Assembly: GCA_020061995.1 (NCBI GenBank)
Contig: JAGUXE010000268.1
Coordinates: forward strand, 1-5,003
Reading direction: 5' to 3'
Length of the DNA stretch: 5,003 nucleotides
Origin: Ignavibacteriales bacterium
GTDB taxonomy: Bacteria > Bacteroidota > Ignavibacteria > Ignavibacteriales > Ignavibacteriaceae
Position numbers and translations under genes: made by a program. Under the pieces are notes generated by a model. That model had not been told where the DNA came from, searched no databases, and saw only the letters and a program-made list of their open reading frames with translations. Of the stretch, positions 1-5,003 are shown piece by piece (within the stretch, counting starts at the first letter, position 1; each line of letters starts with the position of its first letter).

Positions 1-86
1 CAAAAGATTTAACAAATAATTATGATTCTGCCACAATAGATATTAAGAACTATTCGCATACTATTTTAATAGGTGTAGAATTATAA
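1..86 (+). CDS. Partial 3' end of an unidentified protein (last 27 codons)
   Basis: The frame beginning at base 3 is open from the window edge to a TAA stop at 84-86 and gives 27 residues ending in HTILIGVEL. The alternation of polar and hydrophobic residues near the end, with a final Gly-Val-Glu-Leu, resembles the last beta strand of an outer-membrane beta-barrel protein, although the usual terminal aromatic residue is missing. The other two forward frames meet stops within the first 18 bases. The family cannot be named from so few residues, and chance openness over 27 codons is possible in AT-rich DNA. Confidence 0.35.
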   Translation, partial: KDLTNNYDSATIDIKNYSHTILIGVEL

Positions 87-117
87 AAGCGTGTATAACC
101 AGCCAATGCTAATGAAC

Positions 118-255
118 TCAAACTTGTATTTGAGGAGTATGCATAAGACCAAAACGTTGAGCTTGTTTTTGTAAGTATTTCATTTGACGTTCTTTGTCTT
201 TTTATTCATAGAGTTTCTGCCTTGTTCGGCAAATCCAATTCCTTTGGTCATAACA
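118..255 (-). pseudogene. Possible decayed gene tail with an in-frame stop
   Basis: Read leftward, one frame runs between stops at 258-256 and 120-118 and is interrupted by a TAA at 204-202. The part after the stop reads KDKERQMKYLQKQAQRFGL and then a few residues rich in Pro and Gln. This basic stretch ending in an A-x-x-F-G-L pattern reminds me of the C-terminal tails of some transposases, but I cannot name a family. In another frame a 23-codon ORF (ATG at 251, TGA at 182-180) overlaps, by an ATGA, a 21-codon ORF starting at 183. That could instead mean two tiny genes, but neither has a convincing ribosome binding site. A broken remnant is my preferred but weak reading. Confidence 0.25.
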
Positions 256-266
256 TTATAAAGATT

Positions 267-286
267 ACTGCTACTATTCTAGCAGT
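267..286. terminator. Short hairpin, possible terminator
   Basis: A perfect 7-bp stem (ACTGCTA / TAGCAGT) encloses a 6-base loop. It lies 55-74 bases beyond the stop codon of the leftward regulator and could end its transcript. The following U-tract is poor on the leftward strand (AATCTTTATAA) and a little better on the rightward strand (TTGCTTTTATTT). Direction and function are therefore uncertain. Confidence 0.35.
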
Positions 287-340
287 TGCTTTTATTTAAG
301 TTAATTTTCATTTCTTGGATTGAATTACAATTCCCCAATT

Positions 341-1207
341 TCATCCCAATTCATAATTATCCAAAGACTCCCTCGCAATTTGAATAACTCTATCCCTTAA
401 TTCCGATGGCTCTAAAACGACACAGCCCTTACCACGACTTACTATCCAGCTTGCAATTTCAGCAAGTGTATTAACAGTAGCACTGAAAATAATTGAGCCG
501 TCTACTTTAGTTTCCATTTTCTGATTTCTTACGAGCATACGATTTTTAAGTCTGTCAGCCCAAGTTTTATCGAAGTGAAGTTTAACATTAATTCTTTCCT
601 TACCAATCCAACTCCCCCAAGAGTTACTGAACATTCCCTCAAATTCTTCATCTAACATCCGGTCAAACTTTTTATCGGTCATTCTGACATTTGTAATTTT
701 ATCAAGATGAAATTGCTTTACGCTACTCTCGGCTTGAGTCAACAAACGCCAGCTTCCTTCGCTGTGGAATATCAGAAGCGGTTTGATTAATCTTTCTTCT
801 TCCTCGTATTTATGGTTGTGATAAACAATCTTTGCCATAAGATTATTCTCAACACAAAGTTGAAGCTGGACAAAATTTCCGATGGAGTTATGATTTTGTT
901 TTTCTATCAGAAGGGCTGTCGATTTGTCGAATATATTTCCCGCATAACATAAGCCGACATAATTAAGCATCAACTCACGGGTTTGTCCTTTATTCAATCC
1001 ACCGGTGATTTTAACACCCCCTCGTTTATAAGAACTAATCGGAATACCGATAAACCGTAAGTCTTTCAAGTCACGCTTAATTGTAACTTCATCAACACCG
1101 AACATTGAGGCAAGATCAGCTTGCGAGTAGCTTACTGTTCTACCATCGCAAACACAGAGACCTATGATTTCTATCTGCCTCTTTAACTTTGACTGAAGAT
1201 TGTTCAT
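341..1207 (-). CDS. WYL-domain transcriptional regulator (wHTH-WYL-WCX)
   Basis: This is a DNA-binding transcription regulator of 288 residues. Residues about 9-68 form a DeoR-type winged helix-turn-helix: a recognition region around residues 29-50 (ADLASMFGVDEVTIKRDLKD) precedes a short wing. Residues about 118-180 match a WYL ligand-sensing domain, with the core tripeptide changed to Trp153-Arg154-Leu155 but the downstream F-x-L-D-K-I motif kept at 166-171. Residues about 205-285 match the C-terminal WCX dimerisation region. This architecture is shared with regulators of phage-defence loci such as BrxR and CapW, which repress transcription; whether this one represses or activates is unknown. 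It faces the ARPP-1 gene divergently and probably acts on the palindromes between them. An upstream TTG at 1225 would add six residues, but the ribosome binding site then falls inside the coding region, so ATG 1207 is chosen. Confidence 0.9.
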   Translation of the reverse strand: MNNLQSKLKRQIEIIGLCVCDGRTVSYSQADLASMFGVDEVTIKRDLKDLRFIGIPISSYKRGGVKITGGLNKGQTRELMLNYVGLCYAGNIFDKSTALLIEKQNHNSIGNFVQLQLCVENNLMAKIVYHNHKYEEEERLIKPLLIFHSEGSWRLLTQAESSVKQFHLDKITNVRMTDKKFDRMLDEEFEGMFSNSWGSWIGKERINVKLHFDKTWADRLKNRMLVRNQKMETKVDGSIIFSATVNTLAEIASWIVSRGKGCVVLEPSELRDRVIQIARESLDNYELG

Positions 1208-1212
1208 TCCAT

Positions 1213-1218
1213 CTCCTC
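1213..1218 (-). promoter_or_regulatory. Ribosome binding site fixing the WYL regulator start
   Basis: The leftward strand reads GAGGAG followed by five bases and then ATG at 1207. This is good Shine-Dalgarno spacing. It argues against the upstream in-frame TTG at 1225, which would place the site within the coding sequence. Confidence 0.7.
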
Positions 1219-1342
1219 GAATCAATTACTATTTATATTTTTAGCTCAGCGAATTTCTAAAAGTTCGATTTATCTTAATCCCAATTCCCAATGGTTTTTG
1301 ATCGTAATGAAAAAATTTAACCAAATATTTTAATTACAGTAG

Positions 1343-1373
1343 CAAAATTAGATGCAATTTGCTAAGTATCAAA
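1343..1373 (-). promoter_or_regulatory. Bacteroidota-type promoter for the WYL regulator
   Basis: On the leftward strand TTTG (1373-1370), exactly 19 bases, and TAATTTTG (1350-1343) match the Bacteroidota primary sigma factor consensus TTTG-N19-TAnnTTTG at every specified base. Transcription would begin near 1338, giving an untranslated leader of about 130 bases before ATG 1207. The tandem ATCGAT repeat lies just upstream of the -33 box. Start-site mapping would be needed to prove it. Confidence 0.65.
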
Positions 1374-1387
1374 GAATTATAGCGTAA

Positions 1388-1400
1388 ATCGATAATCGAT
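1388..1400. repeat. Tandem ATCGAT palindromes, 1-bp spacer
   Basis: ATCGAT, one A, then ATCGAT. Each hexamer is itself palindromic. The pair lies 15 bp upstream of the -33 box of the regulator's promoter, a position suited to a DNA-binding protein, but the sequence is short and could occur by chance. Confidence 0.35.
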
Positions 1401-1425
1401 AGGAATGAGAAAAATAATTTAACTC

Positions 1426-1464
1426 ACATCAAAAAAGTATCATCCGATGATCCTCTTTTGATGT
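1426..1464. promoter_or_regulatory. 39-bp concentric double palindrome, probable operator
   Basis: Outer arms ACATCAAAA (1426-1434) and TTTTGATGT (1456-1464) are perfect 9-base inverted repeats. Inner arms ATCATC (1439-1444) and GATGAT (1446-1451) are perfect 6-base inverted repeats. Both pairs share the same centre, base 1445. The core CATC therefore occurs at 1427 and 1441 and its complement GATG at 1446 and 1460, with 14-base spacing on each side. It ends 46 bases before the ARPP-1 start codon and abuts the candidate rightward promoter. A binding site for the divergent WYL regulator, perhaps as a dimer of dimers, is the likeliest reading. A hairpin in a longer leader RNA is the alternative. 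Confidence 0.6.
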
Positions 1465-1483
1465 ACCATCTGTTTTAAGTTTG
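1457..1483 (+). promoter_or_regulatory. Candidate promoter for the ARPP-1 gene, short spacer
   Basis: TAAGTTTG at 1476-1483 fits the Bacteroidota -7 box TAnnTTTG exactly. The nearest upstream TTTG (1457-1460) is only 15 bases away instead of about 19, so the -33 element is weak or absent. Transcription would start near 1488, leaving a leader of about 22 bases that contains the ribosome binding site. The outer arm of the palindrome overlaps the -33 position, so a bound regulator would compete with, or compensate for, this weak promoter. Confidence 0.35.
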
Positions 1484-1498
1484 GGGGAACAAAAAAAT

Positions 1499-1502
1499 GG
1501 AG
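1499..1502 (+). promoter_or_regulatory. Ribosome binding site fixing the ARPP-1 start
   Basis: GGAG sits eight bases before ATG 1511. An upstream in-frame TTG at 1481 would add ten residues, but it overlaps the candidate -7 box and would lie upstream of the predicted transcription start. Confidence 0.55.
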
Positions 1503-1510
1503 TATTTACA

Positions 1511-2449
1511 ATGGATACGCAAGTGCTATCTATTCAGAACGAAAGATCTTTAACTATTCTTCAACTAGCTACCTCTTTTAGAGACAGCTTCAATTACATC
1601 TCCGGGAATAAGGCTATCAATGATAATGTAATTCAAGTTACAGAAATCAATGAATCCGGTAGTGTGAATGATTTAACTGTAATTAACCTCTCAAACAAAT
1701 TTGTTTTCTTTATGGATGGGGATATCCTTGCCGGGGCTAAACAAAACCGGGTACTTAATACTTCGGTACTTCTGTCACCAAACTCAAAAACAAGACTTCC
1801 CGTCAGTTGTGTTGAGCAAGGGAGATGGAGACATACTTCTTCTAAATTCCGCAGTACAGACTTTTCCGCTCCCACCGCAATGAGGGCACGGAAAGCACGA
1901 GATGTTAAGGAGAGCTTGAAGGAGGAAAGAGGGCATTACAGCGATCAAGGCGCAGTATGGGAATCGGTAACACACTTTTCCATGCTGCATGAGATTCAAT
2001 CAGATACTTCCAATCTTTCAGACATATTTGATAGTAAGATGAATGACTTTGAGGAATTAAGTAAGCATTTTATTCCCGATCCGAATGCTAACGGTTTAGC
2101 TGTATTTGTTAATAACCGTCTTCTTAATATTGATATTTTTAACCGGACTGATATTTATCATGAATACTTTGCAAAGATTATAAAAGGAGTTGCAATTGAA
2201 GCGATAAGGCTAACGCCTAAAGCCGTTCCCACAGAAGCTGAAGTTAAATATAAAACAGTCGACTTCCTTGATAAGTTTGAGACTCTCAATTTTGAAATGA
2301 GTAAAGGAGTCGGAATCGGAAATGAGAAGCGTTTTGAAACAACCGAGCTTACCGGATTTGAACTGGTCTATAAAGATGAGACAATACATCTGACTGCACT
2401 CAACATAAAAGATGATAGTGAAAAGAAAAGTCGCAGACGCAGCGAATAA
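1511..2449 (+). CDS. ARPP-1 domain protein
   Basis: The 312-residue protein is one nearly full-length ARPP-1 domain (ARG and rhodanese-phosphatase-associated protein domain). Recognisable conserved stretches are D69-G70, the block GAKQNRVLNT at 75-84, PVSCVEQGRW at 97-106, RARKA at 125-129, SDQGAVW at 144-150, and a C-terminal part with GIGNEKRFE at 268-276 and HLTAL at 293-297. The reaction or ligand is not known to me. By its name the family is associated with ADP-ribosylglycohydrolases, which suggests a link to ADP-ribose or NAD metabolism, but none of those partners is visible here. There is no signal peptide or membrane segment, so it should be cytoplasmic. The tail after residue 300 is Lys/Arg/Ser-rich and overlaps the next gene by 38 bases, indicating co-translation. 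Expression is probably controlled by the divergent WYL regulator. The start is set by the GGAG at 1499. Confidence 0.88.
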   Translation: MDTQVLSIQNERSLTILQLATSFRDSFNYISGNKAINDNVIQVTEINESGSVNDLTVINLSNKFVFFMDGDILAGAKQNRVLNTSVLLSPNSKTRLPVSCVEQGRWRHTSSKFRSTDFSAPTAMRARKARDVKESLKEERGHYSDQGAVWESVTHFSMLHEIQSDTSNLSDIFDSKMNDFEELSKHFIPDPNANGLAVFVNNRLLNIDIFNRTDIYHEYFAKIIKGVAIEAIRLTPKAVPTEAEVKYKTVDFLDKFETLNFEMSKGVGIGNEKRFETTELTGFELVYKDETIHLTALNIKDDSEKKSRRRSE

Positions 2450-2726
2450 GCTGAAGGGTCACCCGGTTTGTAATGGAGTTACAGTTAGCTGTTCTGATCT
2501 AAGATTAAGGGAAGATGGAAGTGATATTTTACTCCAAGTTATTGACAAAAAGGTTAAAGAATACAAAGTCAATCGTGACTATATTCAAACACTTTTAGCA
2601 GACTACCATCTTCCCGATTATTTTTGGGAGATATTAAGTAACGAATCGATTGTATCAGTAGCAAATGATTATTTGTTGAGCAAGGAATCGGAGAGGATGA
2701 AGATAGCAGTGAACGAGTGTCACTAA
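2412..2726 (+). CDS. Small unrecognised protein coupled to ARPP-1
   Basis: I do not recognise this 104-residue protein. It begins at an ATG inside the last codons of the ARPP-1 gene, in a different frame, and overlaps it by 38 bases. No Shine-Dalgarno sequence precedes it, so translation is probably coupled to ARPP-1. The first 15 residues are basic. Residues about 25-60 alternate charged and hydrophobic residues (DILLQVIDKKVKEYKV), followed by a Tyr/Trp-rich segment around 57-73 and an amphipathic, probably helical C-terminus. Two cysteines lie at 20 and 27 and one near the end. There is no signal peptide or membrane helix. Two stop codons in a row (TAA TAA, 2724-2729) end it. It could be a partner or regulator of the ARPP-1 protein. 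A less likely alternative is that it is the rest of the ARPP-1 protein separated by a frameshift in the A-rich stretch at 2420-2429. Confidence 0.65.
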   Translation: MIVKRKVADAANKLKGHPVCNGVTVSCSDLRLREDGSDILLQVIDKKVKEYKVNRDYIQTLLADYHLPDYFWEILSNESIVSVANDYLLSKESERMKIAVNECH

Positions 2727-2842
2727 TAAAACTAACTGCTCTATTAATTATGGCAATATTCAATCAGTTCAATATGATTTCTGTTACTCGTTGATCAGAG
2801 ATCTTATTAAATTACAACCCAAAGAGATTGGCGGATTGTTTT

Positions 2843-2850
2843 TATATTTG
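2843..2850 (+). promoter_or_regulatory. Possible -7 box for the nuclease-helicase gene
   Basis: TATATTTG fits TAnnTTTG and lies 53 bases before ATG 2904. No TTTG or TTG occurs at about 19 bases upstream, so only half of a Bacteroidota promoter is present. It hints that the helicase gene can be transcribed on its own. The 177-base gap around it (2727-2903) holds nothing else I can support. Confidence 0.3.
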
Positions 2851-2903
2851 TGGTGATAAATTAAGAAACAATATTTTTAAAATTTCATACTAAATAATAA
2901 TTT

Positions 2904-4880
2904 ATGAAACGGTTTTTCTTCAAAACGTCAATCAAAAATTTAATAGATTTATCTGAGGAAGATGTTCTCGGTAAAATAATGAGTGGTGGAAGCTTCGATA
3001 TAAATCTTGCTCAAAAAACAGCTTGGGAGGTCGAAGTTCAAATACTTCAAAAACAGATAATGGGACTAGATGGATTAGTTTATTTTGAATATACAATACC
3101 TCGAATGGGTAAAAGAGTAGATGTTGTTCTATTAATTGAATCTGTATTATTTGTACTTGAGTTCAAAGTTGGAGAAAAGCATTTTTCGATGAATGCCCTT
3201 GATCAAGTTTGGGATTATGCCCTCGACCTAAAAAATTTCCATTCAGCCAGTTTCGATAGAGTCATAGTACCTATTTTGATTGCTACGGAAGCAGAGCCAC
3301 CCACTTCAAAATATGATTTTGAATATGATGTAGATAAAATATTTCGACCTATTAAAACTGGTCCAACTAATCTAGGAGAATTTATTAAAGGTGTATTAAA
3401 GTTTATCGATCAGAATCCTGTTGATAGTCTTAATTGGGAAGAGGGTTTTTATTGTCCTACACCGACTATTGTAGAAGCAGCAACAGCTCTTTATGGGGGA
3501 CACAATGTTGAAAGTATTTCTCGAAGTGATGCAACCGCAATTAATCTTTCTCAAACTTCAAATGAGATTTCAGAAATTATTCAATTTTCAAAAGATAATT
3601 CTTTAAAATCTATTTGCTTTGTTACTGGTGTCCCTGGTGCTGGAAAAACTCTTGTAGGACTTAATATAGCAACAAAACATATTGATAAAAGCAGTCAAAC
3701 ATATAGTGTTTTTTTATCTGGGAATGGTCCACTAGTGGCAGTATTAAGAGAAGCATTAGCTCGTGATAAAGTAAGCCATGAAAAATCAATTGGAAGAAAA
3801 GTTAAAAAAGGGGAGGTACTTAGTACGGTTAAATCGTTTATTCAAAATGTACATCACTTTCGAGATGAATGTCTTGTTGATTCACATAGAGCACCAATTG
3901 AACATGTTGCTTTATTTGATGAAGCACAGAGAGCATGGGATATTCATCAAACTTCAAAGTTCATGAAAACCAAAAAGAATAGATCAAATTTTAACATCTC
4001 CGAATCTGAGTTCCTAATATCGTGTCTCGACCGTCATAAAGATTGGGCTGTAATTGTTTGTTTAGTCGGAGGAGGTCAAGAAATTAACCAAGGCGAAGCG
4101 GGGATCAGCGAATGGGTTGATTCTATACTACTTTCATTCCCACATTGGAATATCTATATTTCTCCCAAACTGAAAGACAGCGAATATAATGCTAAAGTAG
4201 TATTGAAGAAGTTAATGAATTTTTATCGTGTTCAATATAGAGAAGCTTTACATCTGTCTGTTTCAATGCGGTCTTTCCGTGCTGAAAATGTTTCACTTTT
4301 TGTTAAACAAGTTTTAGATATAAATCCCGATGAAGCAAGAACAACACTCAGCAGTCTAAAAGGGAAATATCCAATTGTTATTACTCGCTCACTTTCCAAA
4401 GCAAAAAATTGGCTCAAAACAAAAGCACGGGGTTCTGAGCGATATGGACTGGTGGTTTCATCTCGAGCAGTTCGGTTAAAGCCTCACGCGATTGATGTTA
4501 AAACTCCTGTTAATCCAGTTCATTGGTTCTTGAATGAAAAGGATGATGTTCGTGCTTCATATTTTTTGGAGGATGTTGCAACTGAATTTCACATTCAAGG
4601 CTTAGAGCTTGATTGGACATGTGTCACGTGGGATGCAGACTTTAGATTTGAAAGAGATAAATGGAATCATTATTCATTCGTGGGTAGTAGATGGAATCGT
4701 ATAAATAAGCCCGAACGAAAATCTTTTCAAATAAATTCGTACAGAGTTTTGTTAACACGAGCACGTCAAGGAATGATTATTGTCATTCCTGAAGGGGAAG
4801 AAAATGATCATACTCGATTACCACAATTTTATGATCCAATTTATAATTATTTCCAGTTAATTGGGCTTGAGGAAATTTAA
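2904..4880 (+). CDS. PD-(D/E)XK nuclease-like / DUF2075 SF1 helicase fusion
   Basis: The protein has 658 residues and two parts. Residues about 36-130 form a restriction-endonuclease-like domain: Asp73 in RVDVV, Glu86 and Lys88 in LEFKVG give the D-x12-E-x-K catalytic pattern, and Gln101/Tyr105 form the Q-x3-Y motif seen in Cas4- and RecB-type nucleases. Residues about 233-658 are a DUF2075 (PF09848, Schlafen group 3-like) superfamily 1 helicase: Walker A GVPGAGKT at 242-249, Walker [10 protein letters not shown] at 337-345, [12 protein letters not shown] at 389-400, motif IV around Arg456, motif [13 protein letters not shown] at 559-570, and motif [13 protein letters not shown] at 613-623 with the arginine finger region. 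All motifs appear intact, so it should hydrolyse ATP and act on DNA or RNA in the cytoplasm. Family members of this length normally carry this N-terminal domain. No Shine-Dalgarno precedes ATG 2904; the leader is AT-rich. An anti-phage effector role is plausible but inferred. Confidence 0.93.
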   Translation: MKRFFFKTSIKNLIDLSEEDVLGKIMSGGSFDINLAQKTAWEVEVQILQKQIMGLDGLVYFEYTIPRMGKRVDVVLLIESVLFVLEFKVGEKHFSMNALDQVWDYALDLKNFHSASFDRVIVPILIATEAEPPTSKYDFEYDVDKIFRPIKTGPTNLGEFIKGVLKFIDQNPVDSLNWEEGFYCPTPTIVEAATALYGGHNVESISRSDATAINLSQTSNEISEIIQFSKDNSLKSICFVTGVPGAGKTLVGLNIATKHIDKSSQTYSVFLSGNGPLVAVLREALARDKVSHEKSIGRKVKKGEVLSTVKSFIQNVHHFRDECLVDSHRAPIEHVALFDEAQRAWDIHQTSKFMKTKKNRSNFNISESEFLISCLDRHKDWAVIVCLVGGGQEINQGEAGISEWVDSILLSFPHWNIYISPKLKDSEYNAKVVLKKLMNFYRVQYREALHLSVSMRSFRAENVSLFVKQVLDINPDEARTTLSSLKGKYPIVITRSLSKAKNWLKTKARGSERYGLVVSSRAVRLKPHAIDVKTPVNPVHWFLNEKDDVRASYFLEDVATEFHIQGLELDWTCVTWDADFRFERDKWNHYSFVGSRWNRINKPERKSFQINSYRVLLTRARQGMIIVIPEGEENDHTRLPQFYDPIYNYFQLIGLEEI

Positions 4881-4884
4881 TTAA

Positions 4885-5003
4885 ATAGAGATTTATAATA
4901 TATACGATGAGTTTGTGGAACGCTTACATTCAGATAAGCAAATAGTATTAAATAAGAAGCCACAATTTAATGTGGCTTTCTTACTACCTATTCAATCACT
5001 TCA
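4885..5003 (+). other. Open frame running off the right edge, coding status doubtful
   Basis: After a TAA at 4882-4884 one forward frame stays open for 39 codons to the window end, including DEFVERLHSDKQIVLNKK. It has no ATG; the first plausible start is GTG at 4915, without a clear ribosome binding site. The strong hairpin at 4957-4978 would lie inside it, which argues against coding. Openness of this length is not rare in AT-rich sequence. Confidence 0.2.
4957..4982 (+). terminator. Hairpin terminator after the nuclease-helicase gene
   Basis: AAGCCACA (4957-4964) and TGTGGCTT (4971-4978) form a perfect 8-bp stem around a 6-base loop, followed by TCTT. It lies 76 bases past the helicase stop codon. 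The U-tract is short, and the reverse strand also shows a T-rich tail (CTTCTTATTT), so it may work in both directions. Confidence 0.6.

Larger units (their letters stand above)
1208..1510. other. Divergent intergenic control region
   Basis: These 303 bases separate the start codons of the regulator and the ARPP-1 gene. They hold no convincing gene. From left to right they contain the regulator's ribosome binding site, a leader of about 130 bases, the leftward promoter (1343-1373), a tandem ATCGAT repeat (1388-1400), the concentric 39-bp dyad (1426-1464), a candidate rightward promoter (1457-1483) and the ARPP-1 ribosome binding site. The density of symmetric sites fits autoregulation and control of the rightward genes by the WYL protein. 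Confidence 0.8.

Noticed and set aside
322..333. GAATT-AC-AATTC dyad just past the regulator's stop codon.
   Set aside because: The two-base gap is too short for a hairpin loop and there is no T-tract, so it is not a terminator.
1633..1999. Open frames of 60-80 codons on both strands within the ARPP-1 gene.
   Set aside because: They lie wholly inside a gene with clear family motifs and show no recognisable domain of their own.
2752..2795. Short ORFs and small dyads such as GATCAGAGATC in the 2727-2903 gap.
   Set aside because: Stems of four bases and ORFs of about 14 codons are not above background in AT-rich DNA.
2713..2853. A 46-codon forward frame through the gap between the small gene and the helicase gene, ending in IGGLFLYLW.
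   Set aside because: It has no ATG or GTG start, only a TTG at 2791 without a ribosome binding site, and overlaps the candidate -7 box. Openness of this length is expected by chance.
1..5003. CRISPR arrays, tRNA or rRNA genes, intact insertion sequences and attachment sites.
   Set aside because: No regularly spaced repeats, RNA gene signatures, terminal inverted repeats or intact transposase or integrase were seen.

Overview
The window is AT-rich bacterial DNA. It most likely comes from the Bacteroidota or a close relative (the FCB group). The best evidence is the region upstream of the leftward regulator, which carries an exact TTTG-N19-TAnnTTTG promoter of the type used by the Bacteroidota primary sigma factor. 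The large rightward gene also starts with no Shine-Dalgarno sequence, which is common in that phylum. Genus or family cannot be read from this window.

Layout. (1) Bases 1-86 look like the last 27 codons of a rightward gene cut by the window edge. (2) Bases 87-340 hold no intact gene: there is a short hairpin and a leftward open stretch interrupted by a stop, possibly a decayed gene tail. (3) Bases 341-1207, leftward, encode a WYL-domain transcriptional regulator of 288 residues. (4) Bases 1208-1510 are a divergent control region. It contains the leftward promoter, a tandem ATCGAT repeat, and a 39-bp double palindrome whose inner and outer arms share exactly one centre, just upstream of the rightward genes. 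(5) Bases 1511-2449 encode an ARPP-1 domain protein of 312 residues. (6) Bases 2412-2726 encode an unrecognised 104-residue protein overlapping the end of the ARPP-1 gene by 38 bases. (7) Bases 2727-2903 are a 177-base gap with a possible -7 promoter box. (8) Bases 2904-4880 encode a 658-residue protein with an N-terminal PD-(D/E)XK nuclease-like domain fused to a DUF2075 (Schlafen group 3-like) superfamily 1 helicase. (9) A hairpin terminator follows at 4957-4982, possibly overlapping an open frame that runs off the right edge.

How the genes may work together (inference). WYL regulators with this winged-helix/WYL/C-terminal layout often control phage-defence loci. ARPP-1 is, from memory of its name, a domain associated with ADP-ribosylglycohydrolases and rhodanese-phosphatases. 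DUF2075 nuclease-helicases are candidate nucleic-acid-degrading effectors. A regulator facing an ARPP-1/small-protein pair, followed by a nuclease-helicase, is therefore a plausible but unproven defence or nucleotide-stress cassette. The weak point is the 177-base gap: the nuclease-helicase may be an independent neighbour. Conservation of this gene order in other genomes would decide the matter.
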